Shown here: positions 1-7,128 of the stretch, piece after piece
Numbering within the stretch: the stretch's first letter is position 1
How the letters are laid out: each line of letters opens with the position of its first letter
NCBI RefSeq assembly: GCF_001641695.1
Contig: NZ_LSEF01000057.1
Coordinates: forward strand, 1-36,023
Source: Bradyrhizobium neotropicale
GTDB taxonomy: Bacteria; Pseudomonadota; Alphaproteobacteria; Rhizobiales; Xanthobacteraceae
Direction: 5' to 3'
Length of the DNA stretch: 36,023 nt
Notes under the pieces: model-generated
What the model saw: the letters and a program-made list of their open reading frames with translations, nothing else
Databases searched by the model: none
Told to the model about the DNA's origin: nothing
Translations under genes and position numbers: made by a program

Positions 1-30
1 GGGCGGATTCAACCGCTCGTCGCAACACTC
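1..30. repeat. Left terminal inverted repeat of the IS30-type element
   Basis: Begins GGGCGGATTCAACCGCTCGT and matches the reverse complement of 1394-1423 at all 30 positions. It contains the transposase stop codon on the minus strand at 9-11. Confidence 0.95.
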
Positions 31-1376
31 CGTGTATCGCTCACTCGGAGCAATTCGTCGAGGGTTTCTGCCGGTGTTTTCCAGCCGAGGGTTTTGCGGG
101 GCCTTGTGTTGAGTGCAAGAGCCACGGCCTCCAGATCATCGGCATCGTGCATGCTGAGATCCGTCCCCTTTGGAAAGTACTGGCGCAGCAACCCATTCGT
201 GTTCTCGTTGGTGCCGCGCTGCCACGGGCTGTGAGGGTCGCAAAAGTAGACCTGCACGCCTGCATCGATCTTCAGACGCGCGTGCTGAGCCAGCTCAGCT
301 CCTTGATCCCAGGTTAGAGACCGCCGCAGTCGCTCGGGCATGGTGAAGATTGCGCGGGTGATGGCGTCTCGCACCGCCTCAGCGCCATGTCCGGCGAGTG
401 CAGGTCCATTCTTCACGCGAGCATCCTGTTCCTGACCGGTCATGCGCGGCAAATGCAGCAGAATGGTAAAACGGCTCGTGCGCTCCACCAAAGTGCCGAT
501 CGCGGAACTACCGAGGCCCATGATGAGGTCACCTTCCCAGTGACCCGGCACAGCTCGATCGGCAGCTTCCGCCGGACGTTGACTGATCATGATCTCGGAA
601 GGAATGAAGCTTCTGCCTTTGCGGGCGCGCGCCCTCGGCATCCGCAAGGCCCGCCCAGTGCGCAAGCAGGCCGTCAGTTCACGGCGCAAAGCTCCTCGAC
701 CCTGCACATAAAGGGCCTGATAAATTGCCTCGTGACTGATGCGCATCGTCTCATCCTCGGGAAAGTCGAGCCGAAGTCGCCGAGAAATCTGTTCCGGGCT
801 CCATGCCGTCGCCCAGCGTCGGTTTTGCCGATGCACCGCCCGGCGGCCCTTCCACACGACCTTCGGGCCAACGAGGAGCGCCCCGTCTGGCTTAGCGATC
901 ATACCGGCAAGCCTGTCCTGCACATAATCCCGCAGGGTCGGGTTGATTGCCAACTTCGCAAACTTGGGCCGTCGGGCGGACTGATCAGCATGCCATTGTG
1001 CCGTGGTCGCCCGGTACTCTGGAGCGCCATGGCGGCGCGCCACATTGCGACGGAGCTCACGGGAGATCGTGCATGGAGGCCGGCCGAGCTGACGAGCGAT
1101 GGCTCGCACCCCATGCCCCTGCGCGCGCAAGATGGCAATCTCCTCACGTTCGGCGAACGACAGGTAGCGCTCCGACCGAGGTTTGGACGATCGCGACAAA
1201 TGTGTTGGCGGCATACCGCCCGCCCTCCGGAACCAGCGTACTCCGACCGACGGCGACACCCCGGCCTCAACCGCAGCATCCCCGCTCGATCGCCCCAAGG
1301 CAATCGCAGTCCAGAACGGTCTATAATCTTCTCGTAGGACCTCTCGGGGACGATCTGTCCGCACACGCTTCTCCAT
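9..1376 (-). CDS. IS30-family transposase
   Basis: A 455-residue DDE transposase that would cut and join the ends of the surrounding element. An N-terminal helix-turn-helix lies at about residues 73-111 (FAEREEIAILRAQGHGVRAI). The catalytic core shows D283 in GHWEGDLIMG, D357 in TWDQG and E391 in QRGTNEN; the 33 residues between the second D and the E are the DD(33)E spacing of the IS30 family. The start is taken at ATG 1374-1376 because AAAGAGG sits just upstream on the minus strand. A longer frame reading back to 1439 would cross the right terminal repeat into flanking DNA and is not credible. No frameshift or internal stop is present, so the enzyme should be functional. Confidence 0.92.
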   Translation of the reverse strand: MEKRVRTDRPREVLREDYRPFWTAIALGRSSGDAAVEAGVSPSVGVRWFRRAGGMPPTHLSRSSKPRSERYLSFAEREEIAILRAQGHGVRAIARQLGRPPCTISRELRRNVARRHGAPEYRATTAQWHADQSARRPKFAKLAINPTLRDYVQDRLAGMIAKPDGALLVGPKVVWKGRRAVHRQNRRWATAWSPEQISRRLRLDFPEDETMRISHEAIYQALYVQGRGALRRELTACLRTGRALRMPRARARKGRSFIPSEIMISQRPAEAADRAVPGHWEGDLIMGLGSSAIGTLVERTSRFTILLHLPRMTGQEQDARVKNGPALAGHGAEAVRDAITRAIFTMPERLRRSLTWDQGAELAQHARLKIDAGVQVYFCDPHSPWQRGTNENTNGLLRQYFPKGTDLSMHDADDLEAVALALNTRPRKTLGWKTPAETLDELLRVSDTRSVATSG

Positions 1377-1393
1377 CGCAACCTCTTTTGCTC

Positions 1394-1423
1394 GAGTGTT
1401 GCGACGAGCGGTTGAATCCGCCC
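1394..1423. repeat. Right terminal inverted repeat of the IS30-type element
   Basis: Exact 30-bp reverse complement of bases 1-30. It lies 17 bp upstream of the transposase start codon, so the transposase promoter probably overlaps this repeat. Confidence 0.95.
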
Positions 1424-1428
1424 TGGAT

Positions 1429-1454
1429 GCCCCGGTCAAGTGTTCAGCCCGGGG
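1429..1454. repeat. GC-rich inverted repeat between the IS element and the HxlR gene
   Basis: CCCCGG at 1430-1435 and CCGGGG at 1449-1454 are inverted copies around a short loop, with further partial pairing outside. It lies downstream of the minus-strand HxlR gene and could act in its 3' end formation, but there is no T-tract. Weak evidence. Confidence 0.3.
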
Positions 1455-1505
1455 ACATGACCGACGGGTGTTCGCGGCGGCGCTTTGCTTCGCTTGATCG
1501 TGCGC

Positions 1506-1877
1506 TTACGCCGCTTCTTCCTTCTGCTGCGCGTCGTAGCGGCGCTGGGCGGCGAGCACGTCTTTCAGATTCTGCTCGGCCCAATCGCGCAAGGGATCGA
1601 CTGCCGCGGCCAGCGTCAGGCCGAGCTGGGTGATCGAATACTCCACCGTCACCGGCACGGTTGCTATGGCGTGGCGCTTGATCAGTCCGTCGCGTTCGAG
1701 TGACTTGAGAACCTGGCTGAGCATCTTCTGCGAAATGCCTTCAATCGTCCGACGCAACTGATTGAAGCGCATCGGCTCCTCGCGCAGCAGCAACAGGATC
1801 AGCACCGCCCATTTGTCGCCGACGCGATCGAGGATCTGGCGTGTCGGGCAGTTGGCTGCATAGACGTCGGGTTTCAT
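1506..1877 (-). CDS. HxlR-family winged-helix transcriptional regulator
   Basis: A 123-residue protein of HxlR (DUF24) type, a MarR-like winged-helix dimer that usually controls a neighbouring redox or aldehyde-detoxification gene. Visible family features are CPTRQILDRVGDKW near the N-terminus (the cysteine is often the sensing residue), then MRFNQLRRTIEGISQKMLSQ as the recognition region and LERDGLIKRH before the wing. The start at ATG 1875-1877 is preceded by GGAG; an upstream in-frame start at 1943 would run into the shared control region. The gene is divergent from the oxidoreductase at 2018, its likely target. A second regulator/oxidoreductase pair of the same design lies at 3490-5025. 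The effector is unknown. Confidence 0.88.
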   Translation of the reverse strand: MKPDVYAANCPTRQILDRVGDKWAVLILLLLREEPMRFNQLRRTIEGISQKMLSQVLKSLERDGLIKRHAIATVPVTVEYSITQLGLTLAAAVDPLRDWAEQNLKDVLAAQRRYDAQQKEEAA

Positions 1878-1900
1878 CTCCGCTCCTCGCGCTCTGGTCC

Positions 1901-1949
1901 GGTTACTGTCGCCGGTTACTCCTGCGTAATCAGGTAAGCACAAAGTGCT
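1901..1949. promoter_or_regulatory. Candidate operator region between HxlR and oxidoreductase genes
   Basis: The 140-bp divergent gap contains a direct repeat GGTTACT (1901-1907 and 1914-1920) and a palindrome AGCAC-AAA-GTGCT (1937-1949). Between them, TTACTCCTG and CAGGTAA (1916-1937) form an imperfect inverted repeat. HxlR regulators commonly bind short palindromes in such divergent gaps, so this is the obvious place for autoregulation and target control. The protein-site assignment is inference. Confidence 0.4.
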
Positions 1950-2017
1950 CTCTTAACACCAGCATTCTTTGCGATATCTAGTCTCCGTCAGTTACCACAG
2001 AAGCAAAGGAGCCTTCC

Positions 2018-2629
2018 ATGAAAATTGCTGTTGCCGGCGCCTCGGGCCGGGCCGGGTCGGAGATCACCAAGGAACTGTCCCGCCGCGGTCATAGCGTGAC
2101 CGCCATTGCCCGGAACCCCGAGAAGATTGCTGCGCTGCCGAACGTCACGCCCACCAAGGGAGACGTGCTCGATCAGGCCGGCCTGACCAAGCTCTTCGCC
2201 GGGCATGACGTCGCGGTAAGTTCCGTGCACTTCCTGGCCAGCGATCCCTACAAGCTGATCGGCGCAGCCAAGGCGTCCGGGGTCGGTCGTTATCTCGTCG
2301 TCGGCGGCGCCGGCAGCCTCGAAGTTGCTCCTGGCGTGAAGCTGGTCACAACCCCCGGTTTTCCGGCCCAATACAAGGCCGAGGCCGAGGCAGGTTCGGT
2401 GTTCCTCGACCTGCTGCGGCAAGAGAAGGGCCTCAACTGGACCTTCATCTCGCCCTCCGCACTGTTCATTGAAGGGGAACGCACGGGCAAGTTCCGGCTC
2501 GGGACCGATCAGCTTCTCGCAGATGCGAACGGGAAAAGCTGGATCACCTTCGCCGACTACGCCATCGCGCTCGCCGATGAGATCGAGCGTCCGGCTCATC
2601 TGAAACGGCGTTTCACGGTCGGTTACTGA
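2018..2629 (+). CDS. NAD(P)-binding (NmrA/YhfK-like) oxidoreductase
   Basis: A 203-residue single-domain Rossmann protein of the atypical short-chain dehydrogenase group. The N-terminal MKIAVAGASGRAGSEI carries the GxxGxxG dinucleotide-binding loop (residues 7-13). SVTAIARNPEKI follows, where the arginine suggests preference for NADPH. YLVVGGAGSLEV and WTFISPSALF are the mid and late strands typical of these proteins. The classical YxxxK catalytic pair is not obvious, so the protein may act as a reductase of quinones or aldehydes or as a redox sensor; the substrate cannot be read from sequence. A clear AAAGGAG ribosome-binding site precedes the ATG. Divergent from the HxlR gene, which probably represses it. 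Confidence 0.85.
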   Translation: MKIAVAGASGRAGSEITKELSRRGHSVTAIARNPEKIAALPNVTPTKGDVLDQAGLTKLFAGHDVAVSSVHFLASDPYKLIGAAKASGVGRYLVVGGAGSLEVAPGVKLVTTPGFPAQYKAEAEAGSVFLDLLRQEKGLNWTFISPSALFIEGERTGKFRLGTDQLLADANGKSWITFADYAIALADEIERPAHLKRRFTVGY

Positions 2630-2712
2630 GCCCCGCGGCCGCCCCCGGGCTCTTCCGGATAAACGTTCCTGTGCAAGGGCTTGGGGGCGGTAACTGCATG
2701 CTCAGGGAAATA

Positions 2713-2741
2713 TTGTCTGTCACAGGAGGCCGCTATATAAG
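2713..2741 (+). promoter_or_regulatory. Candidate sigma-70 type promoter of dksA
   Basis: TTGTCT (2713-2718) and TATAAG (2736-2741) are spaced 17 bp apart, about 57 bp upstream of the proposed dksA start. The match is good for a housekeeping promoter, but this is a motif reading only. Confidence 0.45.
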
Positions 2742-2798
2742 GCCCGGCTCAACGGACCCGTTTCGTTGCGAGTCGTTGCTTAAAAAGATAGGCCGCCC

Positions 2799-3209
2799 TT
2801 GGAAAAGTTGAAAAACTACCGACCGACCGAAAAAGAGCCTTTCATGAACGACCGGCAGAAGGAGTACTTCCGTTTGAAGCTCCTCGCCTGGAAGGATGAG
2901 ATCCTCAAAGAGTCCAAGCTCACCCTGCAGGCTCTGCAGGAGGAGAACGTGAACCACCCCGATCTTGCCGATCGGGCATCGTCCGAAACCGACCGCGCCA
3001 TCGAACTCCGCGCCCGCGACCGCCAGCGCAAGTTGATCGCCAAGATCGACGCCGCGCTCCAGCGCATCGAGGACAACACCTATGGCTATTGCGAGGAAAC
3101 CGGCGAGCCGATCTCGTTGAAGCGGCTCGAGGCCCGGCCCATCGCGACGCTCTCGGTGGAGGCGCAGGAGCGCCACGAGAAACGCGAGAAGGTCTATCGC
3201 GACGAATAA
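2799..3209 (+). CDS. dksA: DksA/TraR-family RNA polymerase-binding regulator
   Basis: A 136-residue DksA homologue that would bind in the secondary channel of RNA polymerase and, with ppGpp, adjust rRNA and amino-acid promoters during starvation. A coiled coil precedes and follows the tip motif D55-L-A-D58-R-A60 (DxxDxA). The zinc-finger region keeps only C98; the positions of the other three E. coli cysteines are T101, S119 and A122, so zinc is probably not bound. The start chosen is a TTG at 2799-2801 preceded by ATAGG, because alphaproteobacterial DksA proteins carry this N-terminal segment. The alternative is ATG 2844 (residue 16). A strong terminator follows, so the gene is probably monocistronic. 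Confidence 0.9.
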   Translation: MEKLKNYRPTEKEPFMNDRQKEYFRLKLLAWKDEILKESKLTLQALQEENVNHPDLADRASSETDRAIELRARDRQRKLIAKIDAALQRIEDNTYGYCEETGEPISLKRLEARPIATLSVEAQERHEKREKVYRDE

Positions 3210-3214
3210 AAGAT

Positions 3215-3240
3215 GAGCCGCCGCGTGCGGCTCTTTTTTT
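3215..3240 (+). terminator. Rho-independent terminator of dksA
   Basis: A 7-bp perfect stem GAGCCGC/GCGGCTC (3215-3221 with 3227-3233) and a 5-base loop, followed by seven T residues (3234-3240). It begins 5 bp after the dksA stop codon. Confidence 0.92.
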
Positions 3241-3364
3241 GACACGAACGCGCAGCTTCGCGCCGTGACTGGTCTTTTGCCTGCAGGTCGAAGCCGAACG
3301 TTCCAGTGCCGGGTCGCGATCGCGAAAAATGAATCGTGATCAATGGCCTAGACTCAACTCCTGC

Positions 3365-3446
3365 GAACTCACGTGAGTTCACATGAGAAACAGCCTTCAC
3401 TTCAGGTGCGGGAGGTTTTGCGAGTCGGGTCAATGAGTTCGACTCG
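3365..3446. repeat. Perfect 16-bp palindrome and adjacent hairpin in a convergent gap
   Basis: GAACTCACGTGAGTTC at 3365-3380 equals its own reverse complement. About 40 bp further on, CGAGTCG (3421-3427) pairs with CGACTCG (3440-3446), which could form the 3' hairpin of the minus-strand HxlR gene ending at 3490. The rest of the 3241-3489 gap shows no credible gene. The 16-bp palindrome is operator-like although both flanking genes end here. Confidence 0.6.
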
Positions 3447-3489
3447 GCGGTTGAGGCGGCTGTTCTGCGGCTTCACACATCGCCGCAAA

Positions 3490-3900
3490 TCACGCCTCCG
3501 GCGTCGCCTGCGAGACCGCGAGGCGCGCGCCCCCATAAACCCTGGACCAGCTCAACAATTCCTTAAACGCCGGCAACAGGCCGTAGGCCGCCTCCGTCAG
3601 CTCGTATTCGACCCGTAGCGGTTTCTCCGCGAAGGCGGTGCGTGACACCAGGCCATCCTGCTCCAATTCGCGCAATTGCGTGGTCAGCATGTGCTGAGTG
3701 ATGCCGGCGATCGAGCGCCGCAACGCGCCAAAGCGCATGGTTCCGTTCATCAGCGAAAACAGGATCTCGAACTTCCACTTGCCTCCGAGCGCATGGATCG
3801 CGTGCTTGAACTCGGCAAGCTGCGCCGGGTCAGGGCTGCAGTCGCAATCGCCGTCGCAAGGCGCCGCAGTCAGGTTTTCCATACCGGTCTCGAATTTCAT
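3490..3900 (-). CDS. HxlR-family winged-helix transcriptional regulator (second copy)
   Basis: A 136-residue HxlR regulator. It has an N-terminal segment with three cysteines in CDGDCDC, then FKHAIHALGGKWKFEILFSL, MRFGALRRSIAGITQHMLTT (recognition helix region) and LEQDGLVSRTAF before the wing VEYELTEAAYGLLP. The start is ATG 3898-3900; ATG 3880-3882, with GAGA upstream, is an equally reasonable start six codons later. A much longer frame back to 4239 overlaps the divergent dehydratase and is rejected. The N-terminal cysteines could be redox or metal sensing, which is inference. It is divergent from the oxidoreductase at 3997, its probable target. It is clearly different in sequence from the HxlR gene at 1506, so not a recent duplication. 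Confidence 0.87.
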   Translation of the reverse strand: MKFETGMENLTAAPCDGDCDCSPDPAQLAEFKHAIHALGGKWKFEILFSLMNGTMRFGALRRSIAGITQHMLTTQLRELEQDGLVSRTAFAEKPLRVEYELTEAAYGLLPAFKELLSWSRVYGGARLAVSQATPEA

Positions 3901-3996
3901 TCTACTTGTTCCCAAGGAGATAGTGACCAGATGCGGCCGGTAGCAGGGCTTGGCGGACATGAATTTGCCGGCCCGGACGACCGAGGGATTTGCGAC

Positions 3997-5025
3997 ATGA
4001 GCACTGTACTGGTCACGGGCGGGTCTGGTTTCGTCGGCATCCATGCCGTCCTGCAATTGCTGGCAGCCGGCCATGCGGTGCGGACCACCGTCCGCCGGCC
4101 GGATCGGAAGGCTGATGTAGCAGCGATGCTGCGCGAGGGCGGGGCGGCTTCGCCCGAAAGCCTGTCGTTCTTTACGGCCGATCTCACCAAAGATGACGGT
4201 TGGCGCGAAGCGGTCGAGGGGTGCGATTACGTGCTGCACGTCGCCTCACCTTTGTCGACCAGCGTGCCGAAGGACGAGAACGAGATGATCATTCCGGCCC
4301 GCGACGGCACGCTCCGGGTGCTGCGCGCCGCGCGCGACTCCGGCGTCAGACGCGTCGTCATCACCTCGTCGCTGGGCGCGATCGGCTACGGTCATCCGCC
4401 GCGCGAAAAGCCGTTCGACGAGACCGACTGGACCAATCTCGATGACGCCGATGTGCAGCCTTACGTGAAGTCCAAGACGCTGGCCGAGCGGGCGGCCTGG
4501 GATTTCGTCGCGCGCGAGGGCGGCGGGCTGGAACTGTCGGTCGTCAACCCCACCGGCATTTTCGGCCCCGTGCTGGGGCCGGACTTCTCCGGCTCGATCG
4601 AGATCATCAAGTCGTTGCTCGACGGCGCCATGCCGGCGGTGCCGCGGATCTATTTCGGGCTGGTCGACGTGCGCGACGTGGTCGACCTACACCTGCGCGC
4701 CATGACCGCGCCGGAGGCCAAGGGCGAGCGCTTCATTGCGGTCTCCGGCGAGACGCTGTCGGTTCTCGACATCGCCAGGGTGTTACGCCGGGAACTCGGG
4801 CCGCGGGCGCGCCGGGTTCCACGCCTGCAGGCCCCGGACTGGGTGGTGCGCCTGGCCGCGCGCCGTGTTCCCCTGCTGCGCGCCGTCGTGCCCATGCTCG
4901 GCAAGGTCCGCAAATCTACCAGCGCCAAGGCGAGGCGGCTGCTTGGCTGGCAGCCGCGCTCCAATGAGGAGGCGATCCTCAGCACGGCTGAGAGCCTGAT
5001 CCGGCTCGGCCTGGTCAAGGCCTGA
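3997..5025 (+). CDS. NAD-dependent epimerase/dehydratase family (extended SDR) oxidoreductase
   Basis: A 342-residue extended short-chain dehydrogenase of the dihydroflavonol-4-reductase/aldehyde-reductase type. MSTVLVTGGSGFVGIHAV holds the GxxGxxG loop; TTVRR after strand 2 suggests NADPH; VLHVASPLS is the family's strand 4; VVITSSLGAIGYG supplies the catalytic serine region; and YVKSK (Y..xK) is the catalytic tyrosine-lysine pair. The substrate cannot be decided, but the group reduces ketones and aldehydes. The start at ATG 3997 is preceded by GAGGG. Upstream in-frame codons back to 3676 run through the divergent HxlR gene and are not used. The pairing with an HxlR regulator suggests induction by a reactive carbonyl or aromatic compound. 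Confidence 0.87.
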   Translation: MSTVLVTGGSGFVGIHAVLQLLAAGHAVRTTVRRPDRKADVAAMLREGGAASPESLSFFTADLTKDDGWREAVEGCDYVLHVASPLSTSVPKDENEMIIPARDGTLRVLRAARDSGVRRVVITSSLGAIGYGHPPREKPFDETDWTNLDDADVQPYVKSKTLAERAAWDFVAREGGGLELSVVNPTGIFGPVLGPDFSGSIEIIKSLLDGAMPAVPRIYFGLVDVRDVVDLHLRAMTAPEAKGERFIAVSGETLSVLDIARVLRRELGPRARRVPRLQAPDWVVRLAARRVPLLRAVVPMLGKVRKSTSAKARRLLGWQPRSNEEAILSTAESLIRLGLVKA

Positions 5026-5110
5026 GGCCTGGCACCACCTGCGCTTGTCAGGCCGGGGCGGGGATGCTGAAGTGCGTCGCACAGTAGGGTAGCGTGGGAG
5101 GGCGGCGCCG

Positions 5111-5890
5111 ATGGATAGAATTCTCGAAGCCGCAAAGGCGATCGCGCAGGCGCGCCGCAACCATGCACCACTCAAGGCGCTGGAGGTTCCACCGGCCGAC
5201 GAGGCTGAGGGTTATCAGGTCCAGCGCGCGCTGCATGATCTCCTGCTCAAGCAGGTCGGCCCGCTCGTCGGCTACAAGATCGGCTGCACCAGCCAGGTGA
5301 TGCAGGAGTATATCGGCATCCCGCACCCCTGCGGCGGCGGCGTGTTCGAGAAGGTCGTGCACGACAGCGGCGTGAAGCTTGCCGCGTCCGACTATGTCCG
5401 CGTCGGGGTCGAATGCGAGATCGCGGTGCGGCTGAAGCGCGACCTTGCGCCCGGCGAGGCGCCTTTCACGGCCGAATGGGTCGGCGAGGCGGTCGAGGCC
5501 TATCACCCCGCGATCGAGATCGTCGACGACCGCTACGTGGAGTGGGAGAGCATGGGCGCGCCGACGCTGATCGCGGACGATTTCTTCGCCGCCGGCTGTG
5601 TGCTGGGACCGTCGGTCGAACGCACGTCCATGGCGGACCTGAAAGCGGTCAAGGGCCGCGCCATCGTCAATGGCAAGGAGGTCAGCCGCGGCACCGGCGC
5701 CGACGTGCTCGGCCATCCCCACAACGCGCTCGCCTGGCTCGCCAATCACCTCGCCGCCGAAGGCAAGGGGCTGCATGCCGGCCAGCTCGTGCTGACAGGC
5801 AGTCTGGTCAAGACGCTGTGGCTGAAACCCGGCGACAAGGTGCGGATGGAGCTGGAGGGGCTGGGCGTGGTGGAGGCAGAGTTCAGCTAA
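5111..5890 (+). CDS. 2-keto-4-pentenoate hydratase / fumarylacetoacetate hydrolase-family enzyme
   Basis: A 259-residue protein of the FAH superfamily, closest in layout to MhpD-type hydratases and 4-oxalocrotonate decarboxylases, which act on 2-hydroxydienoates from meta-cleavage of aromatic compounds. Visible landmarks are GYKIGCTSQVMQEYIGI, the metal-ligand stretch VECEIAVRL (ExE), AIEIVDDRY, ADDFFAAGCVLG, and GHPHNALAWLANHLA with HAGQLVLTGSLV near the C-terminus. GGGAGGG lies upstream of the ATG. It starts 85 bp after the SDR gene on the same strand and may be co-transcribed with it, which would fit carbonyl or aromatic catabolism. No other ring-cleavage gene is present in the window, so the pathway is unknown. 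Confidence 0.85.
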   Translation: MDRILEAAKAIAQARRNHAPLKALEVPPADEAEGYQVQRALHDLLLKQVGPLVGYKIGCTSQVMQEYIGIPHPCGGGVFEKVVHDSGVKLAASDYVRVGVECEIAVRLKRDLAPGEAPFTAEWVGEAVEAYHPAIEIVDDRYVEWESMGAPTLIADDFFAAGCVLGPSVERTSMADLKAVKGRAIVNGKEVSRGTGADVLGHPHNALAWLANHLAAEGKGLHAGQLVLTGSLVKTLWLKPGDKVRMELEGLGVVEAEFS

Positions 5891-5922
5891 GGGGCCGACA
5901 TCTCCGCGGCACCCATCGCGCT

Positions 5923-6132
5923 TCAGGGGCGTGGCTTCGACGTCGATACCAAGAGCTGGCCCTGTGATCCTCGCGGCTCTGATCCCGGGGCCTCCCTTTC
6001 CCGTGCGCCGATCGCGATGCGCCGCTCGTAATGGCGGGCCAAATCCATGAGGCGCTTCTTGATGAGGGGATCGGCCGTCTCGGCAAGCTCCCGGACGGTC
6101 CTGAGACGCTCCCGGCAGAATTCTTCGTCCAT
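5923..6132 (-). CDS. Small conserved-looking hypothetical protein
   Basis: A 69-residue protein, charged and mostly helical by eye: MDEEFCRERLRTVRELAETA, then PLIKKRLMDLARHYERRI, then a basic, polar tail. Bradyrhizobium genomes contain many short helical proteins with this RERLR...A..ADP.IKKRL..LA..YE pattern, which is why I treat it as real; their function is unknown to me. The ATG at 6130-6132 is preferred over a TTG at 6153. It is convergent with the hydratase gene that ends at 5890. Confidence 0.65.
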   Translation of the reverse strand: MDEEFCRERLRTVRELAETADPLIKKRLMDLARHYERRIAIGAREREAPGSEPRGSQGQLLVSTSKPRP

Positions 6133-6269
6133 CGCAGACACTCGGCTAAACAATGCTGAGCTTACGCCGGCGTGTTCAAGTTCCGTGTGAAGGAGCTCAC
6201 TAAATCCCGGAAGGTTTCTATTGCCGGAATTCGTCGAGCGCTCGACATCGCTGCCTTCGCAAAATACAT

Positions 6270-6302
6270 GCGGCCCTCGCCAGGGGAGCTAGCGAGGGCC
6301 GC
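6270..6302 (-). terminator. Hairpin terminator downstream of flgH
   Basis: GCGGCCCTCGC (6270-6280) and GCGAGGGCCGC (6292-6302) form a perfect 11-bp stem with an 11-base loop, 58 bp past the flgH stop on the minus strand. On that strand the stem is followed by ATGTATTTTG, a weak T-tract. A probable end of the flgFGAH transcript. Confidence 0.65.
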
Positions 6303-6360
6303 GTAGTACATCGTCGTTCGCGCCTAGGTTCGCGAACACGATGTGGGAGCTCGGGAGAGG

Positions 6361-7125
6361 TTAGAAGGGCAGCAGCACGTCCATGACTTGCTGGCCGTAG
6401 CGTGGCTGCTGCACGTCCATGATCTGGCCGCGGCCGCCATAGGCGATGCGGGCTTGCGCGATCTTGCTGGAGTCGATGGTGTTGTCGCTCTGGATGTCTT
6501 CGGGGCGGACGATGCCGGCGACCACGAGCTCGCGGATCTCGTAGTTGACGCGGATCTCCTGCTTGCCCTCGACCACGAGATTGCCGTTCGGCAGCACCTG
6601 GGTGACGACCGCGGCGACGTTGGTCTGTAACGCCTCCTGGCGATTGACCGAGCCCTTGCCGTCGCTGGAGGCGGTGGCGTCGGCGGTGAGGATGCGGCCG
6701 GGCAGGATCTTCAGTGGCTGCGTGACCGTCTTAGCGCCGATGAAGTCGGTGATGCCCGAGTCTTCCTTGTTGGTGCGGCTGCGCTGGGTCTCGTTGGCGA
6801 TGTTGGCCTTGTCGGTGATGTTCACGGTCACGGTCAGGAGGTCGCCGACCTGGTGCGCGCGCTGGTCCTTGAAGAAGGCGCGGCTGCCGTTCCGCCACAG
6901 CGAGTTCGGATTATAGGAGACCACTTCCGGCTTCGGCATCGGCATCTGCACCGGCTTGTAGCCGGGCTGCGTGGTCGGGTTGTCGATCGCCGACAGTTTT
7001 GGTTGCTCGCCGATCTGCGACAGCCGATCGATCGAGGAGCAGCCGCTTGCAAGCGCACAAATTGCCAGCAGCAGGCCGGAGATCGCGATGCGACGGAGAC
7101 GGGCAGCGGAACTGAAAGCGGACAT
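6361..7125 (-). CDS. flgH: Flagellar L-ring protein FlgH
   Basis: A 254-residue outer-membrane lipoprotein that forms the L-ring around the flagellar rod. The N-terminus has a lipoprotein signal ending in LASGC at residues 25-29, so C29 would be lipidated. FlgH family features follow: SLWRNGSRAFFKDQRAHQVG, LLTVTVNITDKANIANETQR, LPNGNLVVEGKQEIRVNYE, VRPEDIQSDNTI and a C-terminus ending VLLPF. Length is normal for the family. It is the last gene of flgF-flgG-flgA-flgH; its start codon lies 3 bp beyond the flgA stop, so translation is probably coupled. Confidence 0.95.
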   Translation of the reverse strand: MSAFSSAARLRRIAISGLLLAICALASGCSSIDRLSQIGEQPKLSAIDNPTTQPGYKPVQMPMPKPEVVSYNPNSLWRNGSRAFFKDQRAHQVGDLLTVTVNITDKANIANETQRSRTNKEDSGITDFIGAKTVTQPLKILPGRILTADATASSDGKGSVNRQEALQTNVAAVVTQVLPNGNLVVEGKQEIRVNYEIRELVVAGIVRPEDIQSDNTIDSSKIAQARIAYGGRGQIMDVQQPRYGQQVMDVLLPF

Positions 7126-7128
7126 GAC

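Larger units (their letters stand above)
1..1423 (-). mobile_element. Complete IS30-family insertion sequence
   Basis: The element is bounded by a perfect 30-bp inverted repeat: bases 1-30 are the exact reverse complement of 1394-1423. A single transposase gene on the minus strand fills the interior, and its TGA stop lies inside the left repeat (9-11). The left flank is outside the window, so a target-site duplication cannot be tested; the base after the right end begins ordinary flanking DNA. The intact reading frame and perfect repeats suggest a recent, possibly active copy. Family assignment rests on the transposase. Confidence 0.9.

Noticed and set aside
387..1337. A 316-codon plus-strand frame inside the IS30 element
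   Set aside because: It is antisense to a transposase with an intact DDE motif and shows no recognisable protein features.
3902..3923. CTACTTG...CAAG...TAG as an operator for the second HxlR regulator
   Set aside because: Only a 4-bp stem with a broken outer pair is present, which is close to chance. The region is named in a finding as a place to test, not as a feature.
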